The translations under genes and the position numbers were made by a program. A stretch of DNA of 33,252 nt from Actinomycetes bacterium (GTDB lineage: Bacteria; Actinomycetota; Acidimicrobiia; IMCC26256; PALSA-610). The notes beneath the pieces were generated by a model. That model worked only from the letters and a program-made list of their open reading frames with translations, was not told where the DNA came from and did not search any database. Shown one piece after another: positions 1 through 8,867 of this stretch. The stretch is from contig JAODBJ010000193.1 of the NCBI GenBank assembly GCA_025463905.1, forward strand, positions 1 through 33,252, given 5' to 3'. How positions within the stretch are numbered: position 1 is the stretch's first letter; each line of letters starts with the position of its first letter.

Positions 1-175
1 TGCATTTCCACGGGCAGATGTCGACGCAGCCTTCGCAGAGGATGCATTCGGCTTGGTCGATGTGGAGGAACTGTTTCGGTTTCACGGCCGACGTCAACCA
101 CTTCGGGTCGACCTCTTGCAGCGTGTAATCGGTCGCGAACTCCGGCATCGGCGGGTTCGCATCAGTACGTGCCAT
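1..175 (-). CDS. 4Fe-4S ferredoxin family protein, N-terminal part (runs off the window)
   Basis: The reverse strand reads from an ATG at 175 leftwards and leaves the window without a stop, giving about 58 residues. The start of an iron-sulfur motif is visible near the cut end: CILCEGCVDICPWKC, a CxxCxxCxxxCP arrangement that would ligate a [4Fe-4S] cluster. The preceding stretch (PKWLTSAVKPKQFLHID) has the Q-F-L-x-I-D form that often precedes the cluster in short actinobacterial ferredoxins. The likely role is small cytoplasmic electron transfer, but the partner and the second half are not visible. A possible -10 box TAAAAT lies at 213-208 on this strand. The gene diverges from lgt. Confidence 0.8.
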   Translation of the reverse strand, partial: MARTDANPPMPEFATDYTLQEVDPKWLTSAVKPKQFLHIDQAECILCEGCVDICPWKC

Positions 176-207
176 CGATCGCCCACTCGCGGTTGCCGGA
201 CGCGACG

Positions 208-213
208 ATTTTA
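208..213 (-). promoter_or_regulatory. Possible -10 box for the ferredoxin gene
   Basis: The reverse strand reads TAAAAT here, about 32 nt upstream of the ferredoxin ATG at 175. This would leave a leader of roughly 25 nt. No convincing -35 element is seen, so the call is tentative. Confidence 0.3.
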
Positions 214-281
214 CACTGTCCGCGTGGGGGAAATATCGGCGGTTGTTCCGCGCCGCTTGAGCGCCGCCACCGCGCCTACTT

Positions 282-331
282 GTTTTGATCTCAGAAAGCG
301 GCCGTTTTCGGTGTGCTTCTGAGATCAAAAC
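282..331. repeat. 15-bp perfect inverted repeat between the ferredoxin gene and lgt
   Basis: The left arm GTTTTGATCTCAGAA (282-296) and right arm TTCTGAGATCAAAAC (317-331) are perfectly complementary. Two more G-C pairs follow on the inner side if one A is bulged. The spacer is about 20 nt. Because the flanking genes diverge, a plain terminator is not expected here. It may be an operator, an mRNA leader hairpin of lgt, or a small dispersed palindrome. Confidence 0.75.
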
Positions 332-352
332 GAGTGGAGGCTCCTCTACGAT

Positions 353-1240
353 GTGGCCGCCGATGAGTGCCTGCCGATGATCGCCGCGATTCCGAGCCCG
401 CCCTGGAACTCGATCTCGCTTGGGCCGTTCCGCCTGCACCTCTACGGGTTGATGCTCGCGCTCGGTGTGCTCGCGGCGTACAAGATCGCTGAGATCCGCT
501 ACGCGAAACAAGGGCGCGATCCTGCAGATATCGGACGCATCTCCGTCGTGGTGGTGGTGTCGGGCGTCATCGGCGCTCGCGTGTACCACTTGTTCACTGG
601 CTACAAATGGCACCAGGACGGCCTGCTCAACTCGCTCGCGATCTGGAAGGGCGGCCTGTCGATCTGGGGCGCGGTGGCGGGCGGTGTGATCGGGCTCGTG
701 TTCATGGCGCGGCGGCTGCACCTCGACACCTTCGCCGTGCTCGACGCCTGCGGGCCGGCGGTGGTCGTCGCGCAGGCGATCGGCCGTTGGGGCAACTACT
801 TCAACCAGGAACTGTTCGGGAAGCCGACCTCCCTTCCGTGGGGCCTCGAGATCGACCCGGCGCATCGGCCCGCCAACTACCTCACCGTGCGCACGTTCCA
901 ACCCACGTTTTTGTATGAGTCGCTCTGGTGCCTGCTCGTGTTCGGTGCGATCGTGTGGGCCGAGCGGCGGTTCCGGTTCCGTAAGGGCCAGGCGTTCGCG
1001 CTCTACGTCGCGATGTACACCTTTGGGCGCGTCTTCTTCGAGTGGATGCGGGTCGATCCGGCCTCGCGCATCTTCGGTATTCGGTTCAACCTGCTGCTCT
1101 CCGCGGTGCTGTGTGTGGCGTTCAGCGCGTGGTTTGTGATCCTCGGCCGTCGCCCCGAATCAGAGTTGGCGATCGCGCCTTCGCTCGCGCCACCGGAAGC
1201 GGAATCGGAATCGGAACGCGCGGCCGACGGCCAGGTGTGA
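353..1240 (+). CDS. lgt: Prolipoprotein diacylglyceryl transferase
   Basis: Lgt moves a diacylglyceryl group from phosphatidylglycerol to the lipobox cysteine of prolipoproteins in the cytoplasmic membrane, the first step of lipoprotein maturation. The N-terminus carries the family opening IPSPPWNSISLGPFRLHLYG, followed by several hydrophobic membrane segments. The Lgt signature GRWGNYFNQELFG lies near residue 143. The length of 295 aa is normal. The GTG at 353 has a GGAGG at 336-340 with 12-nt spacing. An in-frame ATG at 377 gives MIAAIPSPP, closer to usual Lgt N-termini but with no ribosome site, so the true start could be either. The hydrophilic Glu/Ala-rich tail is variable in the family. 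A lipoprotein substrate candidate is encoded at 18210-19676. Confidence 0.95.
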   Translation: MAADECLPMIAAIPSPPWNSISLGPFRLHLYGLMLALGVLAAYKIAEIRYAKQGRDPADIGRISVVVVVSGVIGARVYHLFTGYKWHQDGLLNSLAIWKGGLSIWGAVAGGVIGLVFMARRLHLDTFAVLDACGPAVVVAQAIGRWGNYFNQELFGKPTSLPWGLEIDPAHRPANYLTVRTFQPTFLYESLWCLLVFGAIVWAERRFRFRKGQAFALYVAMYTFGRVFFEWMRVDPASRIFGIRFNLLLSAVLCVAFSAWFVILGRRPESELAIAPSLAPPEAESESERAADGQV

Positions 1241-1354
1241 CGTTCCGGCCGGATGTGAAAAGCGCGCAACGTAACGACGCTGGGGGTCGCGCCGTCCCAT
1301 AGCCTCTTCGTGCCGTCTGCTGCCGCGACGCGACGCAACCGCACGAGGAGTTCC

Positions 1355-2104
1355 GTGACTACCACTTTGCCCCCCACCATCACGACGGCTGCCCGCGCCA
1401 TCGACGCGTCGAAGGTCTACGGCGAGGGTGAGGCAGCGGTGCGCGCGCTCGACCACATCACGGTCGAGTTCGAGGCCGGCAAGTACAGCGCGATCATGGG
1501 TCCGTCGGGTTCTGGCAAGTCAACGTTGCTGCATTGCCTGGCCGGCCTCGATCGAGTCACGTCGGGACAGGTGTTCCTCGGCGACCTCGAGATCGCGTCG
1601 ATGCACGAGAAAGAACTTACGAAGGTGCGGCGCGACCGCATCGGCTTCGTGTTCCAGGCGTTCAACCTCATCCCCACGTTGAACGCGCTGGAGAACATCA
1701 CGCTGCCGATGTCGCTCGCCGGCCGCAAACCCGATCAGCAGTGGCTCGACACCGTCATCGACACCGTCGGCCTGCGCGACCGTTTGAAGCACCGGCCGTC
1801 GGAATTGTCGGGTGGTCAGCAACAGCGCGTCGCGGTGGCGCGGGCGCTCGCGAGCCGGCCGCAGATCATCTTTGCCGACGAGCCCACTGGCAACGTCGAC
1901 TCGCGCGCCGGCGCGGAGATCCTCGGCTTCATGCAACGCGCGGTACGCGACTTCGGCCAGACGATCGTGATGGTGACCCACGACCCGATCGCCGCGTCGT
2001 ATTCCGACCGGGTGGTGATCCTTGCCGACGGCAAGATCGTCGACGAGATCATTGAGCCCACCACCGACGCGGTGCTCGACAAGATGCGCGCGTTGGGGGC
2101 CTGA
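1355..2104 (+). CDS. ABC transporter ATP-binding protein, MacB/LolD type
   Basis: This is the ATPase of an ABC exporter that works with the permease directly downstream. Visible motifs are Walker A GPSGSGKST (about residues 49-57), the Q-loop region FVFQAFNLIPTLNALENI, the ABC signature LSGGQQQR (about 151) and Walker B IIFADEPTGNVDS. The LNALENI and GNVDS forms are typical of the MacB/LolD/FtsE group. The GTG at 1355 was chosen because GAGGAG sits at 1345-1350. An upstream in-frame start at 1310 would add 15 low-quality residues. The stop is 6 nt before the permease ATG, so the two are co-transcribed. Family members drive lipoprotein release, peptide or toxin export, or cell-wall hydrolase control. 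The substrate here is unknown. Confidence 0.93.
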   Translation: MTTTLPPTITTAARAIDASKVYGEGEAAVRALDHITVEFEAGKYSAIMGPSGSGKSTLLHCLAGLDRVTSGQVFLGDLEIASMHEKELTKVRRDRIGFVFQAFNLIPTLNALENITLPMSLAGRKPDQQWLDTVIDTVGLRDRLKHRPSELSGGQQQRVAVARALASRPQIIFADEPTGNVDSRAGAEILGFMQRAVRDFGQTIVMVTHDPIAASYSDRVVILADGKIVDEIIEPTTDAVLDKMRALGA

Positions 2105-2110
2105 TCGCGC

Positions 2111-4678
2111 ATGTGGAGGGTCACGATCAAGTACCTCGCCGCGCGCAAGCTGCGGCTGCTCCTCACGGGCATCGCGGTGACGCTCGGCGTCGCGTTCATG
2201 GCGGGCACGCTCACGCTCACCGACACGGTGCAACGCACGTTCGACGACCTGTTCGCCAACGTGAACCGGGGCACCGACGCGGTCGTGCGTTCGAAAGCGG
2301 CGTTGAAGTCGTCGCAATTCGGTGACTCGCGTCCGCCCGTGCCCGAAAGCCTGCTCGGGCAGGTACGGGCGGTTCCGGGTGTGGCGGCCGCGGAGGGCAA
2401 CGTCAACGTTCCCTACGCGCAGCTCGTCGACTCGAAGGGCAAGGCGATCGGCAACCCCGGGCAAGGCGCGCCGTCGTTCGGGTTCGTGTGGTCGAACAAC
2501 TCCAAGCTGAACCCGTTCCGGCTCCAGCCCGGCAGCAATCCGCCGCGGAGCGACGACCAGATCGTCATCGACAAGAAGTCGGCCGACAAAGGCCATCTGC
2601 ACGTTGGTCAACGCACGATCGTGTTGAGCCAGCAGCCATCGAAGAAGTACACGATCGTCGGCATCGCGAAGTTCGGCACCGTCGACAGCCCGGCCGGCGC
2701 GTCGGTGGTGCTCTACACGACGCGTGAGGCGCAGCGCGCGGCGGCTCTGCCGGGCAAATTCACCGACATCTCCGTCGTTGCTGCGCACGGCCTCAGCCAG
2801 GACCAGGTCAAGGCCAACCTTCAGCGCGCGCTGTCGAGCGACCCGAAGATCGAGGTCATCACCGGTAAGCAACTGACGAAAGAGAATCAGGACAACATCA
2901 AGAAGGCGCTTGGTTTCTTCCGCACCGCGCTCCTGGTGTTCGCCGCGGTGTCGTTGCTCGTCGGGATCTTCATCATCTACAACACGTTCTCGATCATCGT
3001 GGCGCAACGTTCGCGCGAGATGGCGTTGTTACGCGCGGTCGGAGCGAGCCGGCGGCAGGTGCTGACGTCGATCGTCGGTGAGTCATTCGCGATCGGTCTC
3101 ATCGCGTCCGCGATCGGTCTCGTGCTCGGCATCGCGCTGTCGACGGGCTTGAAGCAGTTGCTGAACGTCCTCGGCTTCGACATCCCGGGCGGATCGGTCG
3201 TGGTGAAGCCGGCCACGGTGATCATCTCGATGTTGATCGGCACGATCGTCACGCTGCTCTCGGCAGTGTTGCCGGCGCGGCGCGCCGCAACCATCCCGCC
3301 GATCGCCGCGATGCGGGAAGTGTCGTTCGAGACGACGGGCCACAGCGCGCGCCGGTCGCTCATCGGCGCGCTCATCGTCGGTGTCGGTGCCGCCATCCTC
3401 GCGTTCGGTCTCTTCACGTCGCCGAAGAACGCCATCTCCTACGTGGGGTTCGGAGCGTTACTCGTCTTCATCGGTGTGTTCGTGCTCGGCCCCGTTATCG
3501 CCCAGCCCGCAGCGCGCATTCTGGGTGCGCCGCTGCCGAGGCTGAAGGGCATGACCGGAGTACTTGCGCGCGAAAACGCGATCCGCAGCCCCAAGCGAAC
3601 TGCGCGCACAGCCGCGGCGCTGATGATCGGCGTCGCGCTCGTGGGCTTCATCACGATCTTCGCGGCGTCGGCTAAGAAGTCGTTCGCCGCGGCGATCACC
3701 GATCAGATCAAGGTCGACTACATCATCACCACGGGTCGCAACTTCGGCGGATCGGGTCTGAGCCCCGCACTGGCGGAGCGGATCGCGAAGCTCCCGGCAA
3801 TCGAAGCCGTCACGCCTATTCGCATCGGTCCCGCGTCCGTGAACGGCACCGTCACCGGAGTCGCCACAGTAAAGCCGACCGCGGCGGCGACGATGTTCGA
3901 CTTCAACTTCACGCGCGGCTCGATCGCCAGCCTCACCAGCAACGGTGTGGCCGTCTCGAAGAGCTACGCCGACAAGCACCATCTTTCGCTCGGCGACCCG
4001 CTGCCGGTGAAGTTCTCCTCGGGCCGCACCGTGCCCCTGAAGGTCGAGGGCATCTACAAGCGCACCGAACTGGCGGGGACCTTCCTCGTGTCGCTCGACA
4101 ACTACGCCAAGAACGAGAGCCAACAGTTCCAGCTCGACTTCCAAGTCTTCGCGAAGCTGAAGCCGGGTGTGAGCGCCGCGGAAGGCAGTAAGGAAATCAC
4201 TCCGCTGCTGAAGCACTACCCGACCGCGAAGCTGCAGGACCAAGCGCAATACAAGAACGAGCAGGTGTCGAGCATCAACCAGGTCTTGAACCTGGTGTAC
4301 GCGCTGCTGTTCCTGGCGATCCTCATTGCATTGATCGGCATCGCCAACACGCTCGCCCTGTCGATCTACGAACGAACCCGCGAGCTCGGGCTCTTGCGCG
4401 CGGTCGGAATGACGCGAAGTCAGGTGCGCTCCAGCGTGCGGTGGGAAGCGGCGATCATCGCGTTGTTCGGCACGGTGCTCGGGTTGGCCATCGCGCTGTC
4501 GTTCGGCTTCTCGGTGTTCTTGGCCCTGAAGAACGAAGGTTTCTCGAAGTTCAGTGCCGCGCCGGGTCAGCTGCTCGTGATCGTGATTCTGTCTGCGATC
4601 GCCGGCGTAGTGGCCGCCATATTTCCGGCGCGTCGAGCGGCGAAGCTCGACATCCTGAAGGCGATCGCGACCGAGTAA
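2111..4678 (+). CDS. ABC transporter permease, MacB/FtsX family with two FtsX domains
   Basis: This 855-aa membrane protein pairs with the upstream ATPase. A first membrane helix (about residues 14-34) is followed by a large extracytoplasmic MacB-type domain. An FtsX block of three helices follows (about 270-400) with the coupling motif MALLRAVGASRRQV, then a further membrane segment and a second periplasmic domain. A C-terminal FtsX block (about 730-850) carries the matching LGLLRAVGMTRSQV. This duplicated layout is typical of the long actinobacterial permeases, which act with a single ATPase. The protein ends ARRAAKLDILKAIATE, the usual close of the family. Its stop is 3 nt from the convergent purE stop, leaving no room for a terminator. 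Confidence 0.92.
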   Translation: MWRVTIKYLAARKLRLLLTGIAVTLGVAFMAGTLTLTDTVQRTFDDLFANVNRGTDAVVRSKAALKSSQFGDSRPPVPESLLGQVRAVPGVAAAEGNVNVPYAQLVDSKGKAIGNPGQGAPSFGFVWSNNSKLNPFRLQPGSNPPRSDDQIVIDKKSADKGHLHVGQRTIVLSQQPSKKYTIVGIAKFGTVDSPAGASVVLYTTREAQRAAALPGKFTDISVVAAHGLSQDQVKANLQRALSSDPKIEVITGKQLTKENQDNIKKALGFFRTALLVFAAVSLLVGIFIIYNTFSIIVAQRSREMALLRAVGASRRQVLTSIVGESFAIGLIASAIGLVLGIALSTGLKQLLNVLGFDIPGGSVVVKPATVIISMLIGTIVTLLSAVLPARRAATIPPIAAMREVSFETTGHSARRSLIGALIVGVGAAILAFGLFTSPKNAISYVGFGALLVFIGVFVLGPVIAQPAARILGAPLPRLKGMTGVLARENAIRSPKRTARTAAALMIGVALVGFITIFAASAKKSFAAAITDQIKVDYIITTGRNFGGSGLSPALAERIAKLPAIEAVTPIRIGPASVNGTVTGVATVKPTAAATMFDFNFTRGSIASLTSNGVAVSKSYADKHHLSLGDPLPVKFSSGRTVPLKVEGIYKRTELAGTFLVSLDNYAKNESQQFQLDFQVFAKLKPGVSAAEGSKEITPLLKHYPTAKLQDQAQYKNEQVSSINQVLNLVYALLFLAILIALIGIANTLALSIYERTRELGLLRAVGMTRSQVRSSVRWEAAIIALFGTVLGLAIALSFGFSVFLALKNEGFSKFSAAPGQLLVIVILSAIAGVVAAIFPARRAAKLDILKAIATE

Positions 4679-4681
4679 CGG

Positions 4682-5170
4682 TTAGTCGCCGAGTCGTGCG
4701 TCTTTTTCGCGCACGGTCTCGGCCATCGCGGCCTGGTACTGCTCCATCTTCTCGCGCCAGACGTCGTCGGACGCGCCGAGGATGCGCACTGCGAGCAGGC
4801 CGGCGTTGCGCGCGTTGCCGACCGCCACCGTTGCGACCGGGATGCCGGCCGGCATCTGCACGATCGACAGCAGCGAGTCGAGGCCGTCGAAATGCTCGAG
4901 CGGCACGGGCACGCCGATCACGGGCAATGGCGTGCACGACGCGGTCATGCCGGGAAGATGAGCAGCGCCGCCGGCGCCGGCGACGATCACGCGCAACCCG
5001 CGTAATGCAGCGGTGCGCGCGTATTCGATCATCACGTCGGGTGTGCGGTGCGCGGAGATGATCCGCACTTCGGACGGCACGCCGAACTCGTCGAGAACGT
5101 CGATCGCGGCCTGCATAACCGGCAGATCCGAGTCGCTCCCCATGATGACGCCGACGACCGGTTGGGGCAC
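4682..5170 (-). CDS. purE: N5-carboxyaminoimidazole ribonucleotide mutase
   Basis: PurE converts N5-CAIR to CAIR in de novo purine synthesis. The substrate-binding motif [14 protein letters not shown] is at the N-terminus, followed by [31 protein letters not shown] and PVIGVPV, all hallmarks of class I PurE. From the GTG at 5170 the protein is 162 aa, close to the E. coli length. The longer open frame to 5314 is antisense to the neighbouring gene and has no PurE-like residues, so it is not used. A TAGGGT box ends 7 nt before the GTG, suggesting a leaderless mRNA. PurK, the usual partner, is not in the window. Confidence 0.95.
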   Translation of the reverse strand: MPQPVVGVIMGSDSDLPVMQAAIDVLDEFGVPSEVRIISAHRTPDVMIEYARTAALRGLRVIVAGAGGAAHLPGMTASCTPLPVIGVPVPLEHFDGLDSLLSIVQMPAGIPVATVAVGNARNAGLLAVRILGASDDVWREKMEQYQAAMAETVREKDARLGD

Positions 5171-5183
5171 GACGACGACCCTA
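5171..5183 (-). promoter_or_regulatory. Leaderless promoter of purE
   Basis: TAGGGT (5183-5178, reverse strand) matches the actinobacterial TANNNT -10 consensus. The GTG of purE follows after 7 nt, so transcription should start at or next to the start codon. No Shine-Dalgarno site fits. The box directly abuts the divergent box of the flavoprotein gene. Confidence 0.6.
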
Positions 5184-5195
5184 TACGGTGAAGGC
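5184..5195 (+). promoter_or_regulatory. Leaderless promoter of the CoA-disulfide-reductase-like gene
   Basis: TACGGT (5184-5189) matches TANNNT and is followed after 6 nt by the GTG at 5196. It sits back to back with the purE -10 box, so RNA polymerase bound to one promoter would cover the other. Confidence 0.55.
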
Positions 5196-6599
5196 GTGGC
5201 GAGAGAGCGGTTGGTGGTCATCGGAGGCGATGCGGCCGGGATGAGCGCGGCGTCGGGGGCGCGCCGCCGTAAAACGGTCGACGAGCTCGAGATCGTGGCC
5301 TTCGAGCGAGGCAACTACACGTCGTACGCGGCGTGCGGCTTGCCGTATTTCGTCGCCGACGTCGTCGACGCGATCGACGACTTGATCGCGCGGCACCCCG
5401 ACGAGTTTCGCGACAACCAGGACATCGACGTGCACATGCGCCACGAGGTGGTGAGCATCGACCTCGATCGTCGCCGCGTCACCGTGCGAGACCTCGAAGC
5501 CAATGCCGAGCGCGACGAGCCGTTCGACCAACTCGTGATCGCGACGGGCGCGGTCCCACGACGGCCCGCGCTCGAGCGCAGCGACGCCGCCGGCATTTTC
5601 GGCATCCAAACGGTCACCGACGGCGCAGCCCTCCGCGACTACATCGTGGAGCAGAAACCCAAGAATGCGGTTGTGGTCGGCGGCGGCTACATCGGCCTCG
5701 AGATGGCCGAGGCGATGAAGCGCCGAGGTCTTGCGGTCACGATCGTCGACTCCGGCCCTCAGGTGATGTCGACACTCGACCCGGATATGGGCGCGATGGT
5801 CGGCGACGCAATCCGGGGGCTCGGATGCGAGGTACACACCGGCACCCGTGTGCAGGCGTTCGAAACCGACAGCGACAGCCACGTGAAGGCGGTGGTGAGC
5901 GACCAGGGCACGTACGCCGCTGACCTCGTTGTGCTCGGGCTCGGAGTGCTTCCCGATGTCGCGCTCGCCCAAGCCGCCGGCATCACGATCGGCATCACTG
6001 GCGCCATCGCCACTGATCGCCGCATGGCCACCAACGTTGCCGGTGTGTGGTCGGCGGGCGATTGCGTGGAGACGTACCACCGTGTCGCGCGACGTCCCGT
6101 GAACATCGCGCTCGGCACCCACGCCAACAAACAAGGTCGGGCGATCGGCGTGAACGCAACCGGCGGTCATCTCACGTTCCCGGGCGTAATCGGTACCGCG
6201 GTGACGAAGATCTGCGAGCTTGAAGTCGCGCGTACCGGCCTCACCGAACGGGAAGCGACTGCCGCGGGCTTCGAATACGTCACCGCGACGATCGAGAGCA
6301 CGACCAGAGCGTCCTACTACCCGGGGGCGAGCCCGATCACGGTGAAGGTGCTCGCCGAGCGGGGCACTGGTCGCCTGATCGGTGCGCAGATCATCGGACG
6401 CGAAGGTGCTGCGAAACGGGTCGACGTAATGGCCGCCGCGATCTGGAACGAGATGACGGCCGAAGAGTTCGCGTCGCTCGACCTCGGCTACGCACCACCG
6501 TTTTCACCGGTATGGGACCCCACGCTCATCGCTGCCCGCAGGGTCGACGCGGCCGCTGCGGTTAGTGCGGATGACGCGCGCGCTCGCTCTCTTCCTTGA
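5196..6599 (+). CDS. FAD/NAD(P)-dependent disulfide oxidoreductase, CoA-disulfide reductase / NADH oxidase-like
   Basis: This is a 467-aa flavoprotein of the single-cysteine branch of the pyridine nucleotide disulfide reductases. The FAD motif is [14 protein letters not shown] at the N-terminus. The redox cysteine lies at about residue 47 in [11 protein letters not shown], the sequence context seen in CoA-disulfide reductases and NADH oxidases. The NAD(P)H fold [14 protein letters not shown] starts near residue 158. The second FAD motif WSAGDCVE is near 288, and a C-terminal dimerisation domain follows. It may keep CoA or a related thiol reduced, or reduce oxygen. Sequence alone does not decide. 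The GTG at 5196 fits a leaderless promoter, and the frame upstream of it is antisense to purE. The 3' end overlaps gmd by 38 bp. Confidence 0.9.
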   Translation: MARERLVVIGGDAAGMSAASGARRRKTVDELEIVAFERGNYTSYAACGLPYFVADVVDAIDDLIARHPDEFRDNQDIDVHMRHEVVSIDLDRRRVTVRDLEANAERDEPFDQLVIATGAVPRRPALERSDAAGIFGIQTVTDGAALRDYIVEQKPKNAVVVGGGYIGLEMAEAMKRRGLAVTIVDSGPQVMSTLDPDMGAMVGDAIRGLGCEVHTGTRVQAFETDSDSHVKAVVSDQGTYAADLVVLGLGVLPDVALAQAAGITIGITGAIATDRRMATNVAGVWSAGDCVETYHRVARRPVNIALGTHANKQGRAIGVNATGGHLTFPGVIGTAVTKICELEVARTGLTEREATAAGFEYVTATIESTTRASYYPGASPITVKVLAERGTGRLIGAQIIGREGAAKRVDVMAAAIWNEMTAEEFASLDLGYAPPFSPVWDPTLIAARRVDAAAAVSADDARARSLP

Positions 6600-7554
6600 G
6601 ATCGTTCTCGTACATCATCGCCACCAGTTCTTCGAAGCTCACCTTCGGCACCCAGCCGAGCTTCTCGCGCGCCTTCGTTGCATCGCCGATGAGGAGGTTC
6701 ACCTCGGAAGGGCGGTAGAAGCGCGGGTCTTGCTTGACGAAGCGCGTCCAGTCGTCGTAGCCCGCCAGACGGAACGCAACGTCGAGCAATTCGCGGATCG
6801 AGTGCGTCTCACCCGTCGAGATCACGTAGTCGTCGGGCTCGTCCTGCTGGAGCATCATCCACATGGCCTTGACGTAGTCGCCCGCGTAACCCCAGTCGCG
6901 CTTGGGGTCGAGGTCGCCGAGGGTGATGTTGTTCTGCAAGCCCAGCTTGATGCGCGCCACCGAGTTGGTGACCTTGCGGGTAACGAACTCGAGGCCGCGA
7001 CGCGGTCCTTCGTGGTTGAACAAGATGCCGCTACTCGCGTGGATGCCGTAGGCCTCGCGGTAGTTGAGCGTTGTGTAGTGGCCGAACACCTTCGCGACGC
7101 CGTACGGCGAACGCGGGTGGAACGGGGTCTGCTCGGTCTGGGGCGTCTCACGGACCTTGCCGAACATCTCCGACGACGACGCTTGGTAGAAGCGGATCGG
7201 GTTGTTCTGCGTACCGCCGACGATGCGCACCGCCTCGAGCATCCGCAACACGCCGAGGCCGGTGATCTCGGCCGTGAGTTCCGCTTGCTTGAACGACAGC
7301 TGCACGAAGCTGATCGCGCCGAGGTTGTAAACCTCGTCGGGTTGCACCTGCTCGACGATCCCGATCAACGACGAAAGGTCGCGCAGGTCGCCGTCGACGA
7401 GTTCGAGCGCGGGGTTCTCCGCCGCGACCATTGCGGACTTCGGGTTGTTCTGCCCGCGAATGAGGCCGAACACCTGGTAGCCCTGGGTGGTCAGGAACTC
7501 GGCGAGATGGCGCCCGTCTTGGCCGGTGACGCCGGTGATCAGTGCACGCTTCAT
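6562..7554 (-). CDS. gmd: GDP-mannose 4,6-dehydratase
   Basis: This enzyme converts GDP-D-mannose to GDP-4-keto-6-deoxymannose, the precursor of GDP-fucose, GDP-rhamnose and related sugars for surface glycans. It is an extended short-chain dehydrogenase. It has the NADP-binding motif [16 protein letters not shown] at the N-terminus, [11 protein letters not shown], the catalytic serine/glutamate region [10 protein letters not shown], the YGVAK form of YxxxK near residue 150, and NHEGPRRG, which is typical of GMD. The length of 330 aa is normal. The ATG at 7554 is preceded by AAAGG (7565-7561) at 6-nt spacing. The upstream open frame lacks family residues. No other nucleotide-sugar gene is adjacent. 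The 3' end overlaps the convergent flavoprotein gene. Confidence 0.95.
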   Translation of the reverse strand: MKRALITGVTGQDGRHLAEFLTTQGYQVFGLIRGQNNPKSAMVAAENPALELVDGDLRDLSSLIGIVEQVQPDEVYNLGAISFVQLSFKQAELTAEITGLGVLRMLEAVRIVGGTQNNPIRFYQASSSEMFGKVRETPQTEQTPFHPRSPYGVAKVFGHYTTLNYREAYGIHASSGILFNHEGPRRGLEFVTRKVTNSVARIKLGLQNNITLGDLDPKRDWGYAGDYVKAMWMMLQQDEPDDYVISTGETHSIRELLDVAFRLAGYDDWTRFVKQDPRFYRPSEVNLLIGDATKAREKLGWVPKVSFEELVAMMYENDLKEESERARHPH

Positions 7555-7615
7555 CCAACACCTTTCAGCGTGGTCATGGTCGTAGTCATCGTGGTCGTCG
7601 GGGAGAATGTGCCGG

Positions 7616-8047
7616 TCATGATCGCCGGTCCCATTCCGGATCGAGCTGGTGCAGGAATTCGTTACAGCGGTTTGCTTCGTCGGCTTCACCGATGGCTTCC
7701 GCCGTCGCCCGGAGTCCTTCGAGCGCGCGCAGGAACCCTCGATTGGTCTCGTACCGCCAGCGAACGTAGCCCGAGCCGCGCCAGCCTGCCTGGCGCAGAC
7801 CGTCGAGGCCACGGTGGTACCCCACTCGGAAGCACGCGTACGCCTCGATGTCGTCGCGCGCGAACTCGCCGAGGCGTGCCCATCCGTCGAGGAAACGGGG
7901 CCAGCGCGTCACGACGTCGGCGATCGCGTCGCGCCGCGATTCGATCGGCTGGGCGAGAGCACCGGCCAGCGCGTTCAACGCGTCGGCGGGCTCGGGGGGG
8001 AGCGTCGTTTCGGGTACGCCGCCCTGGTGCAGTGAGACGTTGGTCAT
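7616..8047 (-). CDS. DUF3151 family protein
   Basis: This 143-aa soluble protein belongs, by recognition, to the actinobacterial DUF3151 family, which has no assigned biochemical role. Recognisable blocks are [28 protein letters not shown] and [20 protein letters not shown], ending in a conserved acidic-aromatic helix. The central part is helical with repeat-like spacing, faintly resembling TPR-type proteins. The ATG at 8047 was chosen because the family begins shortly before this point and the frame upstream overlaps the divergent gene. It is upstream of gmd on the same strand with a gap of about 60 nt. No strong ribosome site is seen. Confidence 0.8.
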   Translation of the reverse strand: MTNVSLHQGGVPETTLPPEPADALNALAGALAQPIESRRDAIADVVTRWPRFLDGWARLGEFARDDIEAYACFRVGYHRGLDGLRQAGWRGSGYVRWRYETNRGFLRALEGLRATAEAIGEADEANRCNEFLHQLDPEWDRRS

Positions 8048-8117
8048 CGAATCGGGAATGCTAGGGGGGACACCGCCACGATCACGGCACGCAGGGAGAC
8101 CCGCGGGAAGGCGCCGG

Positions 8118-8129
8118 TATCCTCGGATC
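8118..8129 (+). promoter_or_regulatory. Leaderless promoter of the phosphatase/DUF3090/SCO1664 operon
   Basis: TATCCT (8118-8123) is followed after 6 nt by the GTG at 8130. This fits the TANNNT-N6-RTG pattern seen repeatedly in the window and heads the three-gene operon. Confidence 0.6.
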
Positions 8130-8867
8130 GTGACCCAGTCCGACGTGATCGACGAGGCCGAAGACAACCAGGCCGGCGAAAACAAGGCCGAAGACGCCGA
8201 GTCCGAAACGCCGAAACCGCCCACGCGGTTGCTTCTCGTTCGCCACGCCGTCACCGCGCACACCGGGCCGCTGCTCTCCGGGCGGATGCCCGGCATCGAT
8301 CTGTCCGACAAGGGTGTGGAGCAGGCCGAAGCCACCGCGTCGCGTATCGCCGCGCTGCCCGTCGACGCGATCTACGCGAGCCCGATCGAGCGCACCACGC
8401 AAACCGCGCAGCGAATCGCGGCGCACCACCAACTCGTTGTGGAACCGTTGCCGGGAGTGATCGAAGCCGACTACGGCGACTGGACCGGTCAGAAGCTCGT
8501 CGATCTGGCGAAGACGCCCGAGTGGAGCGTCGTGCAGATCACGCCGTCACGCGCCCGTTTCCCGAACGGTGAGTCACTCCTCGAGATGCAGACTCGGACC
8601 GTCGCCGCGATCGAAGTAGTGGTCCGTCGGCACCCGAATCAAACCGTCGTGGTCGTCAGCCACGCAGACCCGATCAAGGCCGCGATCGCGTACTTCACCG
8701 GCATGCACCTCGATCTGTTCCAACGCCTTCACGTATCACCCGCGTCGGTGACTGTGCTCGACTTCTACTCGCACGGGGCGATGCTCGTGAAGAGCAACGA
8801 CACCGGTGGCCTCGAAGAACTGTTGCCTGCACCCCCGGCCGCGGAAGCAGAGCCGACGGATGGGTGA
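8130..8867 (+). CDS. Histidine phosphatase family protein (phosphoglycerate mutase-like)
   Basis: This 245-aa protein has the histidine phosphatase fold. The catalytic motif LLLVRHAVTAH (an RH[GA] motif) follows a hydrophilic 32-residue acidic leader. ASPIERTTQTAQRIA, the acid donor region EADYGDWTG, and a second active-site histidine in VVVVSHADPIKAAI complete the site. It most likely acts on a small phosphoester. This branch is not glycolytic PGM. It heads an operon: the downstream DUF3090 gene overlaps its end by 8 bp. The same trio (phosphatase, DUF3090, SCO1664-like) is conserved in many actinobacteria, from memory near mshC in mycobacteria. The GTG at 8130 fits a leaderless promoter. 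An upstream frame extension is antisense to DUF3151. Confidence 0.92.
   Translation: MTQSDVIDEAEDNQAGENKAEDAESETPKPPTRLLLVRHAVTAHTGPLLSGRMPGIDLSDKGVEQAEATASRIAALPVDAIYASPIERTTQTAQRIAAHHQLVVEPLPGVIEADYGDWTGQKLVDLAKTPEWSVVQITPSRARFPNGESLLEMQTRTVAAIEVVVRRHPNQTVVVVSHADPIKAAIAYFTGMHLDLFQRLHVSPASVTVLDFYSHGAMLVKSNDTGGLEELLPAPPAAEAEPTDG

Noticed and set aside
53-322. 89-codon plus-strand open frame at the window start
   Set aside because: It is antisense to the ferredoxin gene, runs through the palindrome and has an Arg-rich shadow composition.
1520-3007. 495-codon minus-strand open frame
   Set aside because: It is antisense to the ABC ATPase and permease, which have clear family motifs. Its translation is Arg/His/Asp-rich, a common high-GC shadow.
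7561-7615. GTGGTC/GTAGTC-like tandem repeat between gmd and DUF3151
   Set aside because: It is a short imperfect run with no regular unit, better read as simple-sequence composition.
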